Of a DNA stretch of 64,000 nt, positions 24,420 through 34,140 are shown in pieces. Both the position numbers and the translations under genes were made by a program. Position 1 is the stretch's first letter; every line of letters starts with the position of its first letter. The notes beneath the pieces were generated by a model. That model saw only the letters and a list, made by a program, of their open reading frames with translations, did no database searches and was not told the DNA's origin. The stretch is taken from assembly GCA_963930655.1 (NCBI GenBank), contig OZ005601.1:18964001-19028000 (forward strand), in the 5' to 3' direction. This DNA comes from Myrica gale (Eukaryota; Streptophyta; Magnoliopsida; Fagales; Myricaceae).

Positions 24420-25686
24420 AGGATTAAGGCAACCTAAGAGGGGGTGAATTGGTTTTCTAAACTTTTCGCTAAAAACCCCCAAAGACGTGTTTGCAAGTAA
24501 AGCCTACTTTAGCACAAGTGTAAATATACAACAAATATAAATAAGTGCTAAAAGTAAGGAGAAGGGTAAGAGAAACAAACACTGGTTTTTTAGGTGGTTC
24601 GTAAACCCGCCTACATCCACCCCTCAAGCTCCTTCACCGAGCCATGAGGTTTTCCACTATTCGCCAATAGCTTTACACCCGGGCTAGAGAACCGTACAAG
24701 TGTTTTCTCCCGGGCTCAACACTCAAACCCTTCCAAGTGGTTTTTCTGGCTCACCACTAACAACCTCACCAAGCTTGAGATATACACTCTCAAAGCTTCT
24801 TCTTTAGTGAATAACCTCACTAAAGGAAACACCTCTTTTGATAGAAGATTTGAGGAATAAGACTCTCTCAAAGGGTGGATAAGAAAATTGAAAGGTCTAT
24901 CTCTTTTGATTCACATAATGACAAGGATATGAAAGTGTAATTTGTGTGAATGATATGAGAAATATGAAATATGAAGGTTTAGAATATTTCTCAAGTGATC
25001 TAAATGATATGTGGTCGTTGGTTATAAATTTCAGACGTTATGGATGTGTATTTATAGGTCACATATGAAAAGTAGCGTTGGGAGTCGTCTGTTAAAACGT
25101 GCCGGTCAACCACTACATGAACAGGTCGACCGCTTAATGTTAACGTTACCCCAACGGTCATATTGTCAGAAGCTCAACGACTATATTTTTAAAAACCAAC
25201 TGGTCGACCGCTATACCAAACGGTCGATGACCGGTCGACCGCTTCATCAGCCGGTCGACCTCTTCAACTTAAGCACATAATACAGTTATTTTAAAATCTT
25301 GTTTTTGACCACTTTTAAACACCAAATTTTAAAAACTTACTCTCATATGTATATAAAAGGGTTGAGAGTTTGTTTGGGGTGTTTTGAAACCTTTAAAAAC
25401 ATTTTTATCTTTCAAACAAAACTTAAAACGGTTTATGCACGTTTTGAAAGATATGCAAGTGTGTAATTCAAATCATTGTCGAAAATGAAACAAAGAGTTA
25501 CAAGGATGATACCCTAAGATCTTGAATATTCACTTTGAGCTTCCTCCATCTTCTTGTTCTTCTTTCTTCAAGTCTTTGGCTCTTTCCTCAAGTCCTCTTT
25601 GTCTTTGAAGATGTTCATTTTATAAACTTGATCCATTTATTGAAATCATCAAAATCTCGATTGTGCACAAAAGCTAACAGAGGATT
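24420..25686. mobile_element. Unclassified 1.25-kb noncoding element, copy A
   Basis: The block 24,426-25,680 begins aaggcaacctaagagggggt and ends gcacaaaagctaacag, flanked on both sides by aggatt (24,420-24,425; 25,681-25,686). It interrupts copia gag sequence. It has no coding frame, no LTR and no clear terminal inverted repeat. A GTCGACC-rich patch lies at 25,090-25,275. The start and the segment around gtaaacccgcctacatccac resemble copy B at 29,863-31,126, so this is a family. I cannot place it in a superfamily. Confidence 0.6.
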
Positions 25687-26420
25687 CAGATGAAGATGAT
25701 GATCTTCAACATCTTTATAATCAATTATTTTAGGAGAGTTTGAGACTTGAAAAGGAAAATAATGTAACTCTCAAGAAAAGTAATTGCTAAAAAAGATAAA
25801 GAGGAATTGGTTAGAAAGTTACATGAGAATGTTAATCTTGTAAATAACTTAGAAAATGCAAGACACCTCTAGAATCATAAGTTAGTTCATTAAAAATAGA
25901 ACTTGAACATACTGGATCTCAACTACATAATTTTTCTAGCGGCACAAAGAAACTAGATAAAATATTGAGTTTGTGTTTTAGTTATTGATAAGAGAGGTCT
26001 TGGCATTAACAACTCTAATACTCATGTTTCTACTTCAAATAAAACTTATTTGTTCCAGAAGTTGAAGTGCCCCAAAATCTTGTAAAACATAATTTTTGGT
26101 CATGAAACAAGCTCCTTCCTTTCGGTCATTTTCCAGATCAGTTCCCATATGCTATTTTTGTGGTAAGGTTGGCCATATTAAGTCTAATTTTTATAGATTT
26201 GTGCATTAAAATGAAAATTTTGTTGGTATGATGTCTAAGCATGCACATAATAGCTTGACTAGTCAAGTTAGTAAACTAGCTAAGAGAGTTGAGTTTATTA
26301 ATAGAAAATTAGAACTTTTGACAAAAACTACTCTCTTATCTAAAAAGGTTTGGATACAAAAGGAAACTAATCTAACTACTTTTTGGATAGTGTGCATATG
26401 TATATTTGTGTTACTTATAT

Positions 26421-27025
26421 GATCTCCACGAATTTTTTTTTCTAATATTTCCATGAGATTCTTTTTTATTAAAGATATTGATTTGTTAATTGAATGTGAT
26501 AATTGGAACTACGGGCAATCTTTGCATTTTCTCTGCGTAATTAAATTCTATACTTCCAGTACTAGCAGTACAGCTGCCACAAATATGAATTGATTTGGTA
26601 AAAGGCTCTTTGTCAACAACTTCATAGTGAGAATTGAGCGTTAAATAAATATTCCACTCAGACGTTTCATAAATTTGAAGTAATGTAATTCAGGTCAAGT
26701 AGGCAATCAGTATCGGAGTACTTGCCAGATTGGCTCTTTAAGGCTTTCTGTATGTTTATGTTGACATTTGTCAAACGTGACTAATTCGTTACGGCCAACT
26801 AATTTTTTGCAAATTATAAGTACCAAGACTCAAGTAATTGTTTGAAGCAGTCTCTATCCACTTTGGCAGATGACTTGGGTATGTCATGCCAACTAAGGAC
26901 ATTCGTCGGCCTTTCTGCTGTGTACGAGCTTTACTGCTTTTATCTGAACTGGGTTTCTGCCATTATAGATTAGGAATCTCAAAGGAATTATAGCTAATAT
27001 TGGGGTGCTGAGGGAACAAAGTGTG
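26421..27025. other. Spacer, no gene seen
   Basis: No frame with recognisable motifs on either strand. Confidence 0.4.
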
Positions 27026-27240
27026 AAATCGTCAAAGAGAGAGAGGAACATAGGGATTTGGTAGAGAAGGGCAAAGTGTTCTGTCAAGAAGTTAGGGTGA
27101 AATCGTGAAAGAGAGAGGGACGGAGGGATTTGGAAGAGAAGGGCAAAGTATTCTGTGAAGAAACTATGGCGAAATCGTAAACGAGAGAGAAGGACAGAGG
27201 GATTTGGTGGAGAAGGGCAAAGTGTTTTGTTAGGCCCTGG
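27026..27240. repeat. Three-copy ~73-bp tandem repeat
   Basis: Units begin gtgaaatcgtcaaagagaga, gtgaaatcgtgaaagagaga and gcgaaatcgtaaacgagaga, and each contains gggatttgg and agaagggcaaagt. The copies differ by point changes and small indels, so the array is not recent. Confidence 0.8.
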
Positions 27241-28485
27241 GCTGCCACGCGATTTTTAGACTGATAATTGTAAATAATTTTCGTAGGGACGGGACAAAAT
27301 TATTTGGACTTCATAGGGGCAGATTAAATTGTTTGGTCTTCGAAAAGAGTTTTTAAGAATTGAAAACGTGAAAATAAGATATTAAATGAGTTCTCAGTAC
27401 TTCATCGTCTCCCTCCACTCTGTCACTCAGGACATTTGATCAGAACTCCTTGTTTTCCCCTCACCAAGACGACCCCTGACTTGGCGGCCTTTTGGCCTCG
27501 TCTAACCATTAGACCCAAATCGCGTGGCTCAAAGCAGGTATATATATAATATTCTCTTGGCAGTGCCGACGTGAAAACTCTTCTTCCCACGGTTTGGAGC
27601 TTCCCCCGCCAGACTCTGCAGATATCCATGTTGAGATCGGATGAACCTAGCTAGGTTAATCGTTGTGACTTTTTGTGTATCTTATTAGGCTTGAATATTT
27701 TGTTCTTTCAAATCCTAGCTTGACCAGTTGACCTGCAGTTTCAAAATTTTTAAAAAACACTAATAAAAAACTTCATAAATATATATCTTCATATCAAGTC
27801 ATCTCTTTCTATTTTAATAAACATAAAAAAATTACTGAAAATAATTAATTGCAAACATTCTCCAAATATGGAAAAAATTGGACCATAATGGTAATGGATC
27901 ACAATGAGAAGTACTCTGTACGAAATTCCACGTGCGTATATTTGTGTCAAGGGTCCCCCATCTGTTAACGGCTCAAGACATCATCTTACCAATTTCTGCG
28001 GAAATTGTTGACAAATATGCATCATATGGCTCACCTACAAAACCAATTCAAATGTGTATTGATTTACAAATCGAGAGGAATCGTGGATATCATCAATTTC
28101 TTTATTCGTGAACTTCTATATTTCCTATAAAATATAAAAATAAAAAAGATTGAATGATTGATTACTCTAATCTCGAAAATTGTATTTAAATAAGTTATTA
28201 TGATCTCGAACAAGCAACTAAGGTGAAATCAGTAGACACGGTGTCTTAAGAAGCAGTGCTATAGCTTTAAATTCATATAATAAAATATGAACAGTAACAA
28301 CTAGCATTCTTATTGAGACTAAAACTCATACGAAAGAAAATAGATTTATGAATGGAATCAAATATACAATATGTATAGACAAAGTATTCGATTATTGGGT
28401 AAAAATCAATATACTTCAAGATAGCAATTACAACACAAGAAGTAATGAGTACTTGGGCATGGACTAGAAAACCTCATATTTTCCA
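27241..28485. other. Spacer, no gene recognised
   Basis: A minus-strand frame at 27,423-27,629 has no motif I know. A segment near 27,480-27,530 superficially resembles a tRNA A box but lacks a B box. Otherwise AT-rich. Confidence 0.4.
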
Positions 28486-28489
28486 ATAG

Positions 28490-28745
28490 AAATGTTGGCC
28501 GACTTCCACACCAGATACATCGTATAACCCCTTTTACTCCTTAGCCTATGTGGTATTAGCAACTTCTTTTAGCGATTGTTCCCCTCCCAAGGGCAGGTTC
28601 TTACTCGTTACTCACATGTCCGCCACTGGAAACACCACTTCTCATCTGACTTGCATGTGTTAAGCATACAGCTAGCGTTCATCTTGAGCCAGGCTCGAAC
28701 TCTCCATGATATTCATAATTGCATTACTTATAGCTTCAAAACTCT
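28490..28745 (-). pseudogene. Decayed plastid 16S rRNA fragment (NUPT)
   Basis: The minus strand reads a plastid-type leader (gaagctataagtaatgcaat), then atggagagttcgagcctggc, aacgctagc, atgcttaacacatgcaagtc, gtggtgtttccagtggcgga, gagtaagaacctgccc and gctaataccacataggc. These follow in order the 5' end of chloroplast 16S rRNA (rrn16) and its leader. Many positions differ from the plastid gene, often G to A or C to T, as expected for an old nuclear plastid-DNA insert. Similarity fades to the left of about 28,490. It is not a working rRNA gene. Confidence 0.85.
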
Positions 28746-28947
28746 CATCGCTTCTCGATTGAATAGGTCCATTACGCTTACGTCTATTCCTATTCCTAAT
28801 TGAATGTAATGACGTAAGGATCTATAGGTAAACATAGTCTATATTTATATACGCTCAAATAACCCCTTCTCGTAATTAGAATGTATATAAATTCACCCTA
28901 TTCTAGTTTGTCCCAGTATGGAATGAACTTATAATCAAGGGTTAATC

Positions 28948-29312
28948 ACCAAAATAGTTCCTGCGTTTTATGTTATTTATCGATTTGGTCCCTAGGTTTC
29001 CAATTTGGTTACATAAGTCCTTAGGTTATTCTCATTTATCGATTTGGTCCTACAGTCCAATTCTATCTCCTCCGTGAACAGTCAGCTAACGGTGGGCCAC
29101 GTCACAAACAATAACATCGCGACACATCTATGTTTTTTTTTAAAAAATGAACGGGGGAGACCCCCCATTCGCACGATGAAGGGAGCCCAGATCTGGGCTC
29201 CCCATCGCCGGGGCGGCTCGCGAGGGGTGGGCAGGGTGGGAGCCACGGGGGTGGCTTGCAGCCACCCGTTGCGGTGCGAGCCTCCCTGGCGACAGGGAGC
29301 CCAGATTTGGGA
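28948..29312. mobile_element. Half copy of GC-cored Mutator-type element
   Basis: From about 28,948 the sequence gggttaatcaccaaaatagt is followed by a block with tttggtccctagg and cagtcagctaacgg, like the left arm of the element at 51,216-52,191. An A/T run then gives way to a GC-rich core with agcccagatctgggctcccc (29,187-29,206). The right arm is absent, so the copy is truncated. The 21-bp sequence beginning ggaaaggtaaacgaataact occurs at its right edge and again near 29,428. Confidence 0.65.
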
Positions 29313-29862
29313 AAGGTAAACGAATAACTAAAAGTTTGATTTACTACAACTAAAAGTTTGATGAATTCAAATTTTCTAAATTTACAAATATGGTTAATTT
29401 ATCCAGTAATTAACTAATAATAGTTTAGGAAAGGTAAACGAATAACTAACAACTATAAAAGCTTAAGTAATCAAATTTTATTTCTATCACTGACAATAAA
29501 TTTGTCAAATAACTCATGATCAATTAACCGAATTCAAATACATAATTTTATCAGGTGATTAATTGAAGCTCGAAAGATAGCCTTTTTAATCACCAACTCA
29601 TGAGAAGAAATCCAAGAAGTTTATTCCATAAAGCATAGAAACCAAAGTAAATGTTTGGTGTCAAAAATGGGATAATACAAAATCTATCATAAACAGTATT
29701 GATCCCGTGAAAAGGTAAAAATTCACAACCGCGTCACACAATTAATTTCCACGCTTGCACCATGTCTTGCCTACTCAATTGCCTTCACTTGTAAAAGAAA
29801 AGGATGAGATTGTCGAACTTTGGAGGTAATTTTATCATTATTCTTAAACGTGAATCTAGAAA
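29313..29862. other. AT-rich spacer, no gene seen
   Basis: Only the short direct repeat noted at its left edge was found. Confidence 0.4.
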
Positions 29863-31126
29863 ACAACCCAAGAGGGGTGAATTGAGTTTCGATGAAAATT
29901 AAAACGTGTTGATAATGATTCAAGCAAATATTGAATAATGAACAATGCACTACAAATACAAAAATAAAGCAACTAAAGGGAAGTAAGTGTTAGAGAGATG
30001 ACATTGGTATTTTTAGGTGATTTGGCCAATACTTGTCTACGTTCACCTCATGGCTATTACTTCTTTGGGATTTCTTCACTATTTTCCAAATAGCAAATAC
30101 ATCTTAGCTTCACAAGTGCTAAGTAACCTTTACAAAGCGTTTTATGACCTTACGCTTCAACTTTCTTCACAAATCTCAGTAACCCAAGGGATATCTTTTA
30201 CCCTCACGAGTAGGACAACGTGTTTTTTTCCCAACACTCAAGTGTTTTATAAAAAATGGGTACAATGGAATAATAAAGAAGAACTCTTTAAGCCAAATAA
30301 GCAAATGTAAAGCACAAAGGTGAGCAAGAAGACAAGATTTAAGTAGGAAAGCTTAAGTCTTGACAGGTGTGGGCACTAGCTTTCTTAGGACGTGAGTTCT
30401 TCTCTTTTTCAAAGCTCTTTCTATCTTTAAGAGGCTAGGTTGTAAATGATGAAGAAGTTCTTGTTTTTATCTCTTCATCTTGTTCTATTTATTGTTCTCT
30501 TGTCTTCAAAGGTCTTCAAAACCCTTTATGATACTGTTGGAGGGGTACCCAAGTCATTTTGGAGCTTTTAAATGAGTTGGCAACGTTTCAGGAATTTTTG
30601 CAAAATCACAGCATGTGTTGACACATACACATAGTCGGCATGTGCCAACACAACAAAGTTAGTCTAGATTTGTGCTCTCGGGTGTCATTGCAATGTGTTG
30701 ACACCATCAAACAAGCTCTTAGGTGTAAGTGCGATGTGTCGACACTATCCATCAATGTGTTGAGACCCAAAAAATTGTTCTCGAGTATTAGTGCAATGTG
30801 TCGACATCATTCTTCTATGTGTCGACTGGTGTCAACACTGTCAAAATAGCTCTCAGGTGATAGTGCGATGTGTCAACACCTTTCAGCAACTTAAAAGTGT
30901 CGTTTCCACTACAAATTTCTATGAGCACCTACAATAAACAATGTGACCTTTTAGGATTGCGCATTAGTGTTTAAACACGCTTAGGACTTTTAAGAGAGAG
31001 AGCCTCAATCTTTTGAAACATTTTTAAAAAAATTTGGATTGACAAAATAAGATTTAAAAGTCTTCAAAGCACTTTGAAATTTTTGTTATGATCAAAATCA
31101 CAAATATTAATTGTTTAAGAAACAAC
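29863..31126. mobile_element. Unclassified 1.25-kb noncoding element, copy B
   Basis: It begins caacccaagaggggtgaatt, parallel to copy A's caacctaagagggggtgaatt, and has tttttaggtgatttggccaa where copy A has tttttaggtggttcgtaaac. It ends near aagaaacaac. A patch at 30,600-30,900 repeats gatgtgtcgacac-type units about four times with a spacing of 60-80 bp. Length matches copy A. No target duplication could be settled and no coding potential is seen. Confidence 0.5.
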
Positions 31127-31182
31127 CTTGGGCTAACTTTAAATTAGCTAATTAAAATTTCTTCAAATAAGGCATGCAAAGA

Positions 31183-31425
31183 GATAGTACCCACATGCAC
31201 AATTCTGACTCTGGGGAACTTGGCCACAAAGCGTAGAGCGACTTCCTTTCCAAGTGGCGTACCGCCGCATGTGAGCAGCAGGAGAGAGCTAAGGTTCTAT
31301 TTCTTCACAAGTTCTGACTTGGTCAACTGTGACAAGCAGCAGTGAAACCGGCATGTAGGTGACCTTGTACTTCTCTACAACCTTCAACATGACCTCAAAA
31401 TCGAATCTTCCTATCAGAATCACCA
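31183..31425 (-). pseudogene. 4CL-like acyl-CoA ligase relic
   Basis: Minus-strand translation gives FEVMLKVVEKYKVTYMPVSL, then TCGGTPLGKEVALRFVAKFP and VRIVHVGT. This fits the middle of the AMP-forming 4-coumarate:CoA-ligase-like family (usual forms FDFEAMLxAVExYKVTHLP and CGGAPLGKEV). One in-frame stop lies between the two blocks, and nothing of the ATP-binding or C-terminal motifs is seen nearby. It is a short relic, starting about 60 bp right of copy B of the unclassified element. Confidence 0.65.
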
Positions 31426-33430
31426 TCTCCTATCGCCATCGCTCTCACCAACATGATAAACCGAATACAAAATGATTCAAAAGGTATTGAAAGAAGAGAA
31501 AAGAGGTATTATATAAGGTAAAGCATCGCTATGATAAGTTATAACAATACCTGCCTTTTCTTGATGGCCTTGAAGTGGAAAGACTTTGGGGAGAATGAAG
31601 AGGAGTTCGGAAGGAAGAAATAGGGGAAGAAGGAAACGTCGAGATGCTTGTTAGGGAAGACGACTCCTAGATTCATTGGAAAAAAAATAGCCAAAGTCGA
31701 ACCAAAAGCCAAGCCATTAAAACATTGATTGTCATTAAATGATGTGGTGGCATCTTGGATGTTAGATTTATTTTTTTAAAATCTGGACTGATCCTTTGAA
31801 GTTCTTAGAACTCCTACTCTTTGAATAGAATCTTTTCTGACCTGCTTTTAGGTACGCATATTACAATTTTTATTGCCCAAATAACCAATTTGATCGTAAA
31901 AAGTGGACTGATAAGACTGAACTTTAAATATGAATTCCACCACGAAAATGAAAGGAGCGAGGAAGATTTCTTTTAAAAGAAAAAAAAACAGAGAATCTAT
32001 TCTCTAGGGTTTTATGTCTTACCAATTCTTCCTCTCAAGATGAGACCGATTATATATTCAGATAGATGGGGCCGGTAAACTAATGAGGTCGAATATTAAT
32101 GAACTTTATAGAATAGTTATTTATCATAACAATACTCTGCCACCTCCTTTGGTTTTGTAGAATTATCCAAATTTTTTTTACTGGCCTGCGGAATCCTGAA
32201 AAATGTGTTCTTGGAAAAGCAAGGTAGGGGAAGGTAGGGACTGTCGTTGTCTGATAGATACCGTATGTTTGATGAGAAATAAAAAGGAATATAAAAAATT
32301 AGAGTGGTTAAAGCTAAAGTAGCTACTTTCTCAGCGTGTAAAAAAGATTTCTCACTTTTTTCTCTCATTTAAAATCGTGATTGACACTTTCCTCTTGCAC
32401 GACTCCTAAGTTCTAAAAGAAAGAAGAACTCATATTCTTTCCCTTTTATATTACCTATAAGATAAGATCTAATCCATTTGATTTCTAAAACGGATTACTA
32501 ATCTTTAACTTTTCGAAGAATCCTTTATCAATTATTTTATGTGTGCAATGATTTTTTTGCTCAGTGCTTGTGTTTTAATGAAAGTTATGTCCTGGAAACC
32601 CTCTGTTTAATTTAAGTAGATGCATGATCTTGTATCAAATGTGACTTTTCAAGTTTTTATGTAATCTTAAGCTTAGCTTGTTAGCAATTGTCTTTGTTGG
32701 TGTTTTTACAACCTCACAGTTATTGTATGAGATATACCCAATGTTAGATGCAGAGGCGCATAATCGATCGATATTAACATCATGAGTTGTCCCATAATAA
32801 AATCAGTTATTGTTGATACTTGCTTCTCGATTTTTTCTTATCCTTCCTCTATAATCCGAGCTCGGAGAAGGAAGAGGTAAGAGGGCCCTATGAAAAATGT
32901 GGTAAAAAACCCATATAGAGTCCGACCACAACGACCGAATTGTCAATGCTTGCATATTCACCATTTGAGTCCAACAATTATTCCAATAATTACATATCTG
33001 ATTTGACCTATGGATGAATACGCAAGCATGCATTTTATGCTTGTTTGAGTAATAGCAATGAGATTCTCAAATATCATGCTAAGAATAGCCAAGATTTCCA
33101 GAAGAAGATGTCATTTGTTTGATAAGAAATAAAAATGAATAGTGGCTGAAGCTAAAGCAGTACTTTTGAAGTTACAGAAAGAAAAGAACCGATTAGAGTG
33201 AGAGAGTCAGACTTGAAAAGATGATTCCTCACTTTTTTATCTCTCATTCAAAATAATGCGTGATACTTTCATCTCATACGGCTCCTAAGTTCTAGAGCCA
33301 AATTGATTAGTTTAATAATTAGAGACCATAATATGAGAAAAAATGAAGATAATTGATTAATGTAACAATAAATAAAAAGACCATAATATTGAGAAATATG
33401 AAGATTAATGGAATAATTCGGCTTTAGCTA
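31426..33430. other. Spacer with a diverged direct repeat
   Basis: About 150 bp at 32,265-32,416 (ending cgactcctaagttcta) recur at 33,115-33,299 (ending cggctcctaagttcta) with many differences. No gene was recognised. The minus-strand frame at 32,803-33,033 has no known motif. Confidence 0.5.
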
Positions 33431-34140
33431 GGGTATCTCTCTTCGGAATGAAAAGCAATCCATTGGGTAGATTAATTCTTCCTATGTGTACGCATTTCTC
33501 CCATGTGTCTAAGCATAATTTATGGAAGATTTATCAATTTGCCCTTCGGAAGGTACTCAACAATATACATATCCATAAAAGAGACCTAGTCTTTAAGTCC
33601 ACCTCGAGGGATAAGATTGTGGGAGCAAATGAGGTGAAATAACATAGAGGTAATATCCAAACTGATTTGCATGGTTCACTTCCAAGGGATGTTCTCTACC
33701 CCAATATACCCAAGGAGAAAGTCTTTGATGCTGTTGCATAATCAAAGTTCCTACATACGGGCCAAGTTTTCATCTCATACAATTGTACACACCGTCAAGT
33801 GGAATTCCCAAACTTTCACTCAATATCCTCTCATTCAGCATAATTTCCTTTCTCCCGAAGAGGCTCTAAATCATAAACCCTTGATATAGCCTATAGTCAA
33901 ATTGCTAAAGAACATCTGAATGTATTTTGAAAATATTTTATTGCCCGGATATCCATAAGGGTTCCCAACATGATTATTAAAATATTCCTCAACCCCAATA
34001 TCAACTAATGAAGTATGCCAAATATTTCTTCCATTCACAATATTTCTCTTCGAAAAATCTTTGGAAAAATAAATTCTTTTGCTTAGAATTCCGAAATTTT
34101 GAATAAATCTCACTCCTTGATCCTAAGCTTGTCTAGAGGA
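33430..34140 (-). mobile_element. Relic of a plant transposon-protein gene
   Basis: Minus-strand sequence resembles the family annotated as putative plant transposon protein (Transposase_32-like), with patches such as ILSESLGIPLDGVYNC. It is badly broken and no element ends are visible. The family is associated with retroelement-type repeats, so I treat it as a fossil and give no further detail. It is cut on the right by the CACTA element at 34,143. Confidence 0.35.

Larger units (their letters stand above)
11690..26420 (+). mobile_element. Ty1/copia relic, 5' gag end only, with nested insertions
   Basis: A probable 5' LTR (start not fixed) ends near 12,246 and is followed by a primer-binding-like agtattagagccat (12,248-12,261), close to the initiator-Met tRNA site used by copia elements. 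Gag-type coding of the UBN2 family follows in four blocks (12,291-12,731; 16,512-16,570; 23,781-24,424; 25,687-26,420), including two zinc-knuckle regions. No pol gene and no 3' LTR were found, so it is truncated. It is old and broken, with three insertions (12,737-16,511, 16,571-23,777, 24,426-25,680) plus several further breaks. Confidence 0.7.

Noticed and set aside
27480-27530. tRNA-like sequence on the minus strand (gtctaatggttagacgag)
   Set aside because: It looks like a tRNA A box, but no B box, anticodon stem or acceptor stem can be drawn, and no SINE tail follows.
29044-29319. 91-codon plus-strand frame
   Set aside because: Covers the arm and GC core of a truncated repeat element; not a gene.
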